Shown here: positions 58,349 to 64,000 of the stretch, in pieces
Position numbering within the stretch: the stretch's first letter is position 1
Layout: each line of letters opens with the position of its first letter
From: Curvibacter sp. GWA2_64_110
Lineage (GTDB): Bacteria; Pseudomonadota; Gammaproteobacteria; Burkholderiales; Burkholderiaceae_C
Assembly (NCBI GenBank): GCA_001797315.1
Contig: MGPC01000013.1
Span: 95,492-159,491, forward strand
Reading direction: 5' to 3'
DNA: 64,000 nucleotides
Made by a program: the position numbers and the translations under genes
The notes under the pieces: model-generated
Seen by the model: the letters and a program-made list of their open reading frames with translations, nothing else
Told to the model about the DNA's origin: nothing
Databases searched by the model: none

Positions 58349-59023
58349 TTAGAACGTCAAGGTCTTCACGCCACTGGCTGTGCCCAGCAGGCAGATCTGG
58401 GCGCGCTGGTGCGCGAACACGCCCACCGTCACCACGCCCGGCCACTGGTTGACCTCGGACTCGAAGGCCAGCGGGTCGCGAATCTGCAGCCCGGTCACAT
58501 CCAGGATGTGCTGACCGTTGTCGGTCACCAGCGGTTCGCCGCCTTTCATGCGCACCTTGGCCACGCCGCCCAGCGCGGCAAACTGGCGCACCAGCCGCTG
58601 CGTCGCCATGGGAATCGCCTCCACCGGCAGCGGAAACTTGCCCAGGGTCGGCACCAGCTTGGACTCGTCGGCAATGCAGACGAAACGACGCGACTGCGCT
58701 GCCACGATCTTCTCGCGCGTCAGCGCCGCGCCGCCGCCCTTGATCATGTTGCCTTGGTGGTCGATCTCGTCGGCGCCGTCGATGTAGACCGACAGCTCAC
58801 CCACTTCATTGGCGTCGAACACCGGAATGCCCAGCGCCAGCAGGCGCTCGGTGCTGGCCACCGAGCTCGACACCGCGCCCTTGATCTGGTCGCGCATCGA
58901 GGCCAGTGCATCGATGAACTTGTTGACCGTGGAGCCGGTGCCGACGCCGACGATTTCGCCGGGAACCACGTATTGCAGGGCCGCCTGGCCGACCAGGTTC
59001 TTGAGTTCGTCTTGGGTAAGCAT
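58349..59023 (-). CDS. rpiA: Ribose-5-phosphate isomerase A
   Basis: RpiA converts ribose-5-phosphate to ribulose-5-phosphate in the pentose phosphate pathway. The 224-residue product has [46 protein letters not shown] with the catalytic region, and [19 protein letters not shown]. It is complete and diverges from pyrD across 61 bp. It converges with the glutaredoxin-like gene across 24 bp. Confidence 0.97.
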   Translation of the reverse strand: MLTQDELKNLVGQAALQYVVPGEIVGVGTGSTVNKFIDALASMRDQIKGAVSSSVASTERLLALGIPVFDANEVGELSVYIDGADEIDHQGNMIKGGGAALTREKIVAAQSRRFVCIADESKLVPTLGKFPLPVEAIPMATQRLVRQFAALGGVAKVRMKGGEPLVTDNGQHILDVTGLQIRDPLAFESEVNQWPGVVTVGVFAHQRAQICLLGTASGVKTLTF

Positions 59024-59084
59024 GTCTGAAAAGGGAGTGAGTGGATTGATCTGGGAAAATCGGGCGAATTGCAGGAATTATCCA

Positions 59085-60134
59085 ATGTCTCTGATCCCCT
59101 ACGCCCTCTCCCGCGCCATGCTGTTCCGCCTCGACCCCGAGGCGGCGCACGATCTCACCATCGACATGCTGGCGCGCACCCAGAACACGCCGCTGGCCTG
59201 CGCCTACAGCCAGCCCCGGGTGGACGACCCGGTCACCCTGGCCGGCCTGACCTTCCCCAACCGCGTCGGCATGGCCGCCGGCCTGGACAAGAATGCCCGC
59301 TGCATCGACGGCCTGGGCGCCATGGGCTTCGGTTTCGTCGAAGTCGGCACCGTCACGCCGCTGGCGCAGCCGGGCAACCCCAAGCCGCGCATGTTCCGCC
59401 TGCCGGCCGCCAACGCGCTGATCAACCGCATGGGCTTCAACAACGACGGCCTGGACGCCTTCCTCGCCAACGTTCAGCGTGCCACCTTCCGCCGCAAGAG
59501 CGGCACACCGCTGCTGCTGGGCCTGAACATCGGCAAGAACGCCGCCACACCCATCGAGCGCGCCACCGATGACTATCTGATCGGTCTGGCCGGCGTCTAT
59601 CCGCACGCCGACTACGTCACCATCAACATCTCCAGCCCCAACACCAAGAACCTGCGTGCCCTGCAGAGCGACGAGGCGCTCGATGCCCTGCTCGGCGCCA
59701 TCGCCGCCCGGCGCGAGCAGTTGGCACAGCAACATGGCAAACGTGTGCCGGTGTTCGTGAAGATCGCCCCGGATTTGGACGAGGAACAGGTCAAGGTCAT
59801 CGCCGCCACGCTCCAGCGCCACAGCATGGACGGCGTGATCGCCACCAACACCACGCTCAGCCGCGACGCCGTGCAGGGCCTGCCGCACGCCGAGGAAGCC
59901 GGCGGCCTGTCGGGTGCACCGGTGCTGGAGGCCAGCAACCGCGTCATCCGCCAACTGCGCACCGCACTCGGCAAGGACTACCCGATCATCGGTGTCGGCG
60001 GCATCCTGCGTGCCGAGGATGCGCTGAGCAAGATCGAAGCCGGCGCCGACCTGGTGCAGATCTACACCGGTCTGATCTACCAGGGGCCGGAACTGGTGAA
60101 GCAGGCTGCACTTGCGATCAAAAACAGGCGCTAG
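59085..60134 (+). CDS. pyrD: Dihydroorotate dehydrogenase (quinone), class 2
   Basis: PyrD oxidises dihydroorotate to orotate in pyrimidine synthesis, passing electrons to membrane quinones. The 349-residue protein has the class 2 N-terminal extension ([17 protein letters not shown]), [38 protein letters not shown], the catalytic Ser in [13 protein letters not shown] and [19 protein letters not shown]. The ATG at 59085 is the family start; the open frame extends 92 codons further upstream through the rpiA region as an artefact. Confidence 0.97.
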   Translation: MSLIPYALSRAMLFRLDPEAAHDLTIDMLARTQNTPLACAYSQPRVDDPVTLAGLTFPNRVGMAAGLDKNARCIDGLGAMGFGFVEVGTVTPLAQPGNPKPRMFRLPAANALINRMGFNNDGLDAFLANVQRATFRRKSGTPLLLGLNIGKNAATPIERATDDYLIGLAGVYPHADYVTINISSPNTKNLRALQSDEALDALLGAIAARREQLAQQHGKRVPVFVKIAPDLDEEQVKVIAATLQRHSMDGVIATNTTLSRDAVQGLPHAEEAGGLSGAPVLEASNRVIRQLRTALGKDYPIIGVGGILRAEDALSKIEAGADLVQIYTGLIYQGPELVKQAALAIKNRR

Positions 60135-60167
60135 GCCCCGTATTTCATGCGCGAATAGCTATTATTT

Positions 60168-61274
60168 TTATAGCATTTCGGCAACATAAGCACCCATCGC
60201 CAGCGAACTGGTCAGCCCCGGCGACTCGATGCCGAACAGATTGACCAGGCCCGGCACGCCATGCTCGGCCGGCCCCTGGATCAGGAAGTCGCGTGCCGCC
60301 TCGCCCGGGCCGCTGATCTTGGGCCGGATGCCGGCATAGCCGGCCTGCAGGGCGCCATCCGGCAGTGCCGGCCAGTACTTGCGCACCTCGGCATAGAAGC
60401 CGTCACCGCGCGCCGGGTTCACCACCAGGTCATCGGGCGAATCGACCCACTGCACGTCGGGGCCGAACTTGGCCTGCTTGCCGAGGTCGATGGTCAGGTG
60501 CACGCCCAGGCCGGCCGCTTCCGGCACCGGGTAGATCAGGCGGTTGAACGGCGAGCGGCCGGAGAGCGTGAAGTAGTTGCCTTTGGCGTAAAACGCACCG
60601 GGCACGTGCTGCGGGTCGAGACCGTCAAACTGCTGCGCCAGCGTCGGCGCGTACAGACCGGCCGCGTTGACGACGCGGCGCGCCAGCAGTTGCGTGCCAT
60701 CCACCGCCTCCAGCTCGATGCCCTGCGGCGTCACGCGGGCGCGCGCCAGCGGCGAGTTGAAGGCCACCATGCCGCCCGCGTTTTCCAGGTCGCCCTGTAG
60801 CGCCAGCATCAGGCCATGGCTGTCGACGATGCCGGTGCTGGGCGAGTGCACTGCCGCCACGCATTCGAGCGCCGGCTCCATCGCCCTCGCCTCATCGCGC
60901 GTGAGCAGCACCAGGTCGTTGACGCCGTTGGCGGCCGCCTTGGCGATGATGCCTTGCAGCTCGGGGACCTGCTGCCCGGAGGTGGCAACGATCAGCTTGC
61001 CGCAGCGGCTGTGGCCGATGCCGCGCTCGGCGCAGTAGTCGTACAACATCTGCCTGCCCTGCACGCACAAGCGGGCCTTGAGCGAGCCCTGCGCGTAGTA
61101 GATGCCGGCGTGAATGACCTCGCTGTTGCGCGAACTGGTCTGGGTGCCGATGGCGTCTGCCGCCTCCAGCACCATCACCTCGCGTCCGGCCAGCGCCAGG
61201 GCACGCGCCACCGCCAGCCCAACGACACCCGCCCCGATCACCACGCCATCGACTTGTTCCACGCGCAACTCCAT
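60168..61274 (-). CDS. FAD-dependent oxidoreductase, L-2-hydroxyglutarate dehydrogenase (LhgO) family
   Basis: This is a flavin oxidase/dehydrogenase of the LhgO/YgaF/DAO family. The 368-residue product has the dinucleotide-binding fold [17 protein letters not shown], the [14 protein letters not shown] segment, and the C-terminal [21 protein letters not shown]. The substrate is probably a 2-hydroxy acid or an amine. It ends in an AT-rich element fragment near 60158-60178. It is the last chromosomal gene before the prophage edge. Confidence 0.87.
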   Translation of the reverse strand: MELRVEQVDGVVIGAGVVGLAVARALALAGREVMVLEAADAIGTQTSSRNSEVIHAGIYYAQGSLKARLCVQGRQMLYDYCAERGIGHSRCGKLIVATSGQQVPELQGIIAKAAANGVNDLVLLTRDEARAMEPALECVAAVHSPSTGIVDSHGLMLALQGDLENAGGMVAFNSPLARARVTPQGIELEAVDGTQLLARRVVNAAGLYAPTLAQQFDGLDPQHVPGAFYAKGNYFTLSGRSPFNRLIYPVPEAAGLGVHLTIDLGKQAKFGPDVQWVDSPDDLVVNPARGDGFYAEVRKYWPALPDGALQAGYAGIRPKISGPGEAARDFLIQGPAEHGVPGLVNLFGIESPGLTSSLAMGAYVAEML

Positions 61275-61283
61275 TCAGGCAAG

Positions 61284-61315
61284 AAAAAAGGACCCGGCAT
61301 TTCTGCCTGGTCCTT
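61284..61315 (-). terminator. Rho-independent terminator of the interrupted tRNA-Val gene
   Basis: On the minus strand AAGGACC.GGCA pairs with TGCC.GGTCCTT around a four-base loop with one mismatch, followed by six Ts. It lies 11 bp past the tRNA 3' end and is probably the original tRNA terminator. Confidence 0.8.
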
Positions 61316-61325
61316 CATTTTCGTT

Positions 61326-61373
61326 TGGTGGGCGATACATGGATCGAACATGTGACCCCTGCAGTGTGAATGC
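61326..61373 (-). pseudogene. 3' fragment of tRNA-Val(CAC): probable prophage attachment site
   Basis: On the minus strand this 48-bp stretch reads as the 3' part of a tRNA. It has the anticodon loop TTCACAC (anticodon CAC, Val), the 3' anticodon stem TGCAG, a five-base variable loop, a T-arm with perfect ACATG/CATGT stem around TTCGATC, the acceptor strand ATCGCCC and ACCA. No D-arm or 5' acceptor strand lies upstream, so the gene is truncated here. It is most simply the attR core of the adjoining prophage, with the intact tRNA expected at the other end. Confidence 0.8.
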
Positions 61374-61451
61374 CATTGACGAGCAAAAGCGACAAGCGTT
61401 TCACTCTGGTTGATCACCTCTTGACCAGCCAGAAACGGCACTGAATAGCAG

Positions 61452-61472
61452 GAAATTACACCGAAATTACAC
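61452..61472. repeat. Two direct copies of GAAATTACAC near the attachment site
   Basis: The 10-base word occurs at 61452-61461 and 61463-61472, with one base between, about 80 bp inside the putative attachment site. Direct repeats at this distance can be integrase arm-type sites; this is inference. Confidence 0.45.
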
Positions 61473-61514
61473 AGGCCCGGCAGCGCCTCGTTGGCATTGT
61501 CGCATGCACATAAA

Positions 61515-61553
61515 CAAAAAACCCCCTCCACCCGAAGGCGGATGGGTGTGAGG
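61515..61553 (-). terminator. Terminator of the prophage lysis operon
   Basis: On the minus strand CCTCACACCC pairs with GGGTGGAGG around a GC-rich loop, with one bulge, followed by six Ts. It lies 43 bp past the last small gene of the cassette. Confidence 0.75.
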
Positions 61554-61595
61554 TCCCGAGTCCCTGATCAAGACCCGGGCAGGAGACAACTGCAA

Positions 61596-61733
61596 TCAGA
61601 TCCTGTTGGCCAGCTCAAGGCAGTGCGCCACGGCGCGCGCTTCCAGCAGACGCCCCGCCTTGAGCAGCCGGGCGCGATAGGCCTGCAGGCGGGCGGCCAG
61701 GTCAGTTCTTGACGTCGTACGGCAGCCTCTCAT
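61596..61733 (-). CDS. Small 45-aa phage protein overlapping the Rz gene
   Basis: A 46-codon reading frame starts at an ATG whose first bases overlap the Rz stop in an ATGA junction, typical of phage operons. The product is basic and helical (DLAARLQAYRARLLKAG then ARAVAHCLELAN) with no membrane segment. No family is recognised. Support rests on the coupling, its fit in the operon and its end just before the terminator. Confidence 0.6.
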   Translation of the reverse strand: MRGCRTTSRTDLAARLQAYRARLLKAGRLLEARAVAHCLELANRI

Positions 61734-62260
61734 GGCACTGCGCCGGCCGCGCGGCGCATCAAGTCGGCCCGGCAACTGGCGTACGCGATGTTGATCTGGT
61801 CGGCCTCTGTCAGTCGCGTTTGAAGTAGTCCAGAAAGCTCTGCAGAAAGTAGCCCGCCGGTTTCGGCTCCGTCTGCCGGACGATCTGTGGCGCCGGTTGC
61901 GGGCGCTCCCTGGGCGCCACCACTACCGCACCCACGTCCGGGCTGGGCGTTGGGGTCCCGCAGCTGGCCAGCAGGGCCAGCAAGAGCACGCAGGCGGCCC
62001 TGCAGGCCGGCCACGGTGTTGAGGTTCTTGGCATCTCGTTTCTCCTGTTCAGCAAGTAATTCGCGGGCGCGGCGCTCGGCCTCGTTGGCACGGGCTGTCT
62101 CGGCGGCCAACAGCCTGGCGGCATCTACCTTTTGCTTGGAAAGCGCGATTTCGTAGCGATCGGTGGCGCGCTGTTCACCGATGGCCTGCTGGTGGTCGAC
62201 AAAGGTCTGATAGCCCAGCACGATCGCGCCGGCCAGGGCGAGATAGAGCAACCACTTCAT
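61730..62260 (-). CDS. Rz-type i-spanin
   Basis: This is a phage inner-membrane spanin that, with Rz1, fuses the host membranes at lysis. The 176-residue product has an N-terminal transmembrane segment (WLLYLALAGAIVLGYQTF). A long periplasmic coiled-coil region follows (KVDAARLLAAETARANEAE). The ATG at 62260 is used because the conserved membrane segment begins there; the frame extends upstream without conservation. The Rz1 gene lies wholly inside it in another frame. ATGA overlap joins it to the preceding gene. Confidence 0.85.
   Translation of the reverse strand: MKWLLYLALAGAIVLGYQTFVDHQQAIGEQRATDRYEIALSKQKVDAARLLAAETARANEAERRARELLAEQEKRDAKNLNTVAGLQGRLRALAGPAGQLRDPNAQPGRGCGSGGAQGAPATGATDRPADGAETGGLLSAELSGLLQTRLTEADQINIAYASCRADLMRRAAGAVP
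61810..62034 (-). CDS. Rz1-type o-spanin lipoprotein nested in Rz
   Basis: This is the outer-membrane spanin subunit, encoded entirely within Rz in the +1 frame. The 74-residue product has a signal peptide with lipobox LLASC (Cys25) followed by a proline-rich domain (PTPSPDVGAVVVAPRERP). GGAGAAACG precedes the ATG at 62034. The lipobox, proline content, small size and nested position are all Rz1 hallmarks. Confidence 0.85.
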   Translation of the reverse strand: MPRTSTPWPACRAACVLLLALLASCGTPTPSPDVGAVVVAPRERPQPAPQIVRQTEPKPAGYFLQSFLDYFKRD

Positions 62261-62418
62261 GGCGCAACCCCGAACAGGCCAACAAGTACCAGGATGGGCC
62301 AAAGCAGCACGGCCTTGAACTTGCCATTGCGCCAGGTGCGCACAGTGATATACGCCCAGACAGCGCCGACGGCATAGACGCATAAAAGGGCGAGGATGAT
62401 GATCCAGTAGATGCTCAT
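62257..62418 (-). CDS. 53-aa phage membrane protein
   Basis: A 54-codon frame joins the flanking genes by ATGA overlaps at both ends. The product has two hydrophobic segments (IYWIIILALLCVYAVGAVW and AVLLWPILVLVGLFGVA) around a basic turn. It could be a holin or antiholin; this is inferred from its size, topology and place in the lysis cassette. Confidence 0.65.
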   Translation of the reverse strand: MSIYWIIILALLCVYAVGAVWAYITVRTWRNGKFKAVLLWPILVLVGLFGVAP

Positions 62419-62570
62419 GGCTTGTACCTTTCTTGCTCAGGTTCTGGGAAGACGGAACGCCGCTCAAACCGCTCTTGCAGCTCGCGCTGTTGGCGTTTCT
62501 GTGCACGATAGAGTTTGGTCTCGATCTCGCGGGCTGGCCGCTTGGCGGGCGTGGCGCGGCGGGATTTCAT
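62415..62570 (-). CDS. 51-aa basic phage protein
   Basis: A small frame overlaps both neighbours by ATGA. The product is highly basic, Arg/Lys-rich and helical (REIETKLYRAQKRQQRELQE). An ATG at 62582 (four codons earlier) is possible. No family is recognised. Confidence 0.6.
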   Translation of the reverse strand: MKSRRATPAKRPAREIETKLYRAQKRQQRELQERFERRSVFPEPEQERYKP

Positions 62571-62872
62571 GGCGCAATCCATCCCTTCAAAATATGACCA
62601 TGCCACCCACATCGCGGCGCGTTATCGCAGCCGATGCTTGGTGTTATGGTCGGCTCTTCTAGGTTGCCGTCCCACCCGTGCTTAAATTCTTGTGGCTGCG
62701 CTGGACCACGCACGATGGGGATGTAGCACTGCTTGCCATTAGGAGGCTGGTTTGGCCCACGGCAGCGGAATTCGATCGCAGTCGGCTCACCATTTCCACC
62801 AACGCGAAACCCAAACTGGTCTATATCAAGTTGGTTCCCGTTCAGCGAGCACGGATATGGTTTGAGTTTCAC
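62567..62872 (-). CDS. DUF6527-type phage protein
   Basis: The 101-residue product has the pattern WDGNLEEPTITPSIGC and CGWHGHILKGW, which resembles DUF6527 proteins of phages and prophages. Conserved Cys and His residues suggest metal binding, which is inference. The GTG start at 62872 overlaps the stop of the endolysin gene as GTGA. Confidence 0.7.
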   Translation of the reverse strand: MKLKPYPCSLNGNQLDIDQFGFRVGGNGEPTAIEFRCRGPNQPPNGKQCYIPIVRGPAQPQEFKHGWDGNLEEPTITPSIGCDNAPRCGWHGHILKGWIAP

Positions 62873-63327
62873 GCCAACCCCACAATGCCGAGCACCGTGC
62901 CGGCGTCGGTGATGGTGAGCACCCGGTTAATGGCTTTCTCAGGCGTGTGGGTGGAGACATGCACCCACTGTTTGCCTTTGACGCCCTCCAGGATGAGCTG
63001 GCCGATGCCCAGCACGCTGACCAGCGGGGCCAACAAGCGGGCCAGCTCGGTGGGGGAGCCGAAGCCAGGCGCCAGGATGTCCGCCGCATGGCCCTGGGTG
63101 TGGTCTGACGACGTGCGGCCGCCAACGGCCCGGTTGACCACGTCGCACCTGTAGCCACTGGTGACGACGACAGGCACGCCCACCGTGGAGCGGATGCGCT
63201 CCAGCAGCTCGGCCGTGCGCACCAGGCGGGGCAGCATCTCTTGCGGCGGTGTATTGGCAACACCCAGGCGCTGCGCGGCGGTGCTGCGCGTCAACTCATC
63301 CAGGGTGAAATGCTCGGTGAGTTTCAT
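62869..63327 (-). CDS. Phage endolysin, peptidase M15A-like
   Basis: This is a zinc carboxypeptidase-type endolysin expected to cleave peptidoglycan cross-links. The 152-residue product has the M15A motifs TSGYRCDVVNRAVGG and SSDHTQGHAADI (metal ligands His and Asp), then GKQWVHVSTHTPE. GGAGGGG precedes the ATG by six bases. No signal peptide, so it depends on a holin. It lies next to two membrane-protein genes. Confidence 0.9.
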   Translation of the reverse strand: MKLTEHFTLDELTRSTAAQRLGVANTPPQEMLPRLVRTAELLERIRSTVGVPVVVTSGYRCDVVNRAVGGRTSSDHTQGHAADILAPGFGSPTELARLLAPLVSVLGIGQLILEGVKGKQWVHVSTHTPEKAINRVLTITDAGTVLGIVGLA

Positions 63328-63330
63328 GGC

Positions 63331-63651
63331 CTACCCCTCCTTCACACGGGTTCGAACGATCAGGACAGCAAAACCAAACAGCACGGCCGTTTCGGCCAGC
63401 GTGGGGCGCTCCAGGCGCAACAGGTGCGTGGCACCGCTCGGCACGCCCATGGCAAGCAGCACAGGGGCAGCAACGGCGCCGGCAGCGCCCAGGGCCAGGA
63501 AGAACCACGCTACCGCCTTGAGCCAGGCCAGCAGGCGCTCATGTGCGCTAAGCCCTACGGCCAGCGGGCAGGTGCGCTCCGCCTTATTGAGGGCCTCTGC
63601 CAGCACCACGAAACCGGCCAGCCAGTGGATGATCTGCAGCGCGTCCATCAT
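63331..63651 (-). CDS. Phage holin-like membrane protein
   Basis: The 106-residue product has about three hydrophobic segments: IIHWLAGFVVLAEAL, AVAWFFLALGAAGAVAAP and TAVLFGFAVLIV. It lies directly before the endolysin with overlapping starts and stops. A holin or accessory role is inferred from topology and position; the true family is not known. Confidence 0.6.
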   Translation of the reverse strand: MMDALQIIHWLAGFVVLAEALNKAERTCPLAVGLSAHERLLAWLKAVAWFFLALGAAGAVAAPVLLAMGVPSGATHLLRLERPTLAETAVLFGFAVLIVRTRVKEG

Positions 63652-64000
63652 GGCTGCCCCTCCTGCCCGGGTTTTGCCGGCAGGCTTTGCGACCCCTTTC
63701 CACTCAGGCGGCCTATCAGGAAGGTCAGCACCGGCTTGGCACCGCCGCCAACAGCGAAGGCGCCGCTCAGCATGAGTGCTTCAGGCACATTGGCAATCAG
63801 CAACGCGAGCGGGGTGAGATAGCCCGCCGTGGCGCTGCTGGCCAGTGCCCAGGCCATGCGCCGCAGCGTGGTGCGCACGAGGTGCACCCATGTGTCACCC
63901 ATGGCCGGCACGGTATTTAGCAGGATGATGGCAACCAGCGCGCCAGCAAAACCGGCCACCAGCAGGTCAACGCGCAGGCCGAGCGGCACGCCGAGAATGG
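63648..64000 (-). CDS. Phage membrane protein, start beyond window edge
   Basis: The visible 113 residues from a GTG at 63989 have several hydrophobic segments (LLVAGFAGALVAIILL and PLALLIANVPEALMLSGAF) and a Gly/Ser-rich tail. The frame stays open to the window edge, where ILGVPLGL fits a more natural N-terminus, so the true start probably lies outside. It may be a holin. Confidence 0.6.
   Translation of the reverse strand, partial: ILGVPLGLRVDLLVAGFAGALVAIILLNTVPAMGDTWVHLVRTTLRRMAWALASSATAGYLTPLALLIANVPEALMLSGAFAVGGGAKPVLTFLIGRLSGKGSQSLPAKPGQEGQP

Larger units (their letters stand above)
61326..64000. mobile_element. Prophage edge (lysis cassette, continues beyond window)
   Basis: A run of minus-strand genes with holin-like proteins, an M15 endolysin, a DUF6527-type protein, nested Rz/Rz1 spanins and tiny ORFs lies next to the tRNA-derived site. 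The genes overlap by four bases (ATGA or GTGA), typical of phage operons. No integrase or structural genes are seen; they are expected further on. Confidence 0.78.

Noticed and set aside
61326..61400. Complete tRNA gene
   Set aside because: Only the anticodon loop to the CCA end can be paired; the D-arm and 5' acceptor strand are missing.
61491..61712. Plus-strand 73-codon frame in the prophage end
   Set aside because: It runs through the lysis operon terminator and antisense to the small minus-strand gene, without a ribosome site.

Overview
The window is a high-GC chromosomal segment of a betaproteobacterium of the order Burkholderiales. Gene content and order point to the family Comamonadaceae, with a Rhodoferax/Polaromonas-like character. 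The evidence is the run ndk-rlmN-pilW-rodZ-ispG-hisS-yfgM-bamB-der-hfq-hflX-hflK-hflC-hisZ-purA, the lipoyl-domain-bearing dihydrolipoamide dehydrogenase in the aceE-aceF-lpd cluster, and AT-rich interspersed elements with a TAGC(T/A)GC core. No database search was possible, so the genus is an inference.

Layout. (1) 1-18.7 kb, all minus strand: a dense housekeeping superoperon running from scpB-rluB through ndk, rlmN, the pilus-stability lipoprotein PilW, a RodZ-like protein, ispG, hisS, the BAM-complex genes yfgM-like and bamB, der, hfq, hflX/K/C, hisZ, purA and a phosphoribosyltransferase cut by the window edge. (2) 18.8-25.5 kb: rluD and bamD diverge; then a DinG-family helicase, a DUF465 protein, a PP2C phosphatase, a small coiled-coil secreted protein and zapE. 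(3) 25.5-31.3 kb: the 2-oxoglutarate dehydrogenase operon odhA-odhB-lpd, with a 121-bp imperfect palindrome between odhB and lpd. (4) 31.4-38.2 kb: prpE, an unidentified 332-aa protein, a DUF1566 protein, an isochorismatase-family hydrolase, an AcuI-type reductase, an NlpC/P60 hydrolase and a DUF302 protein. (5) 38.2-45.3 kb: a two-partner secretion pair, a 1710-aa TpsA exoprotein and its TpsB outer-membrane transporter. (6) 45.3-51.3 kb: the pyruvate dehydrogenase operon aceE-aceF-lpd. (7) 51.4-61.3 kb: a PAS histidine kinase and FixJ-like regulator, folD, an M3 oligopeptidase, a DUF4124/glutaredoxin protein, rpiA, pyrD and an FAD oxidoreductase. (8) 61.3-64.0 kb: the edge of a prophage. It holds a lysis cassette (holin-like membrane proteins, M15 endolysin, nested Rz/Rz1 spanins and tiny overlapping ORFs) and abuts a 48-bp 3' fragment of a tRNA-Val(CAC) gene that still has its terminator.

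How the genes work together. Most of the window is core metabolism and envelope biogenesis: two 2-oxo-acid dehydrogenase complexes, each with its own E3; BamB/BamD outer-membrane assembly; HflKC membrane proteolysis control; and translation and RNA modification. The accessory parts are the two-partner secretion locus and the prophage end. The most notable signals are the four-fold repeated beta-helix module of the TpsA protein, the tRNA-derived attachment site, a possible leaderless promoter in front of the NlpC/P60 gene, and the intergenic palindromic repeats. No CRISPR array, complete tRNA, rRNA or insertion sequence was seen. No gene-free stretch exceeds about 250 bases.
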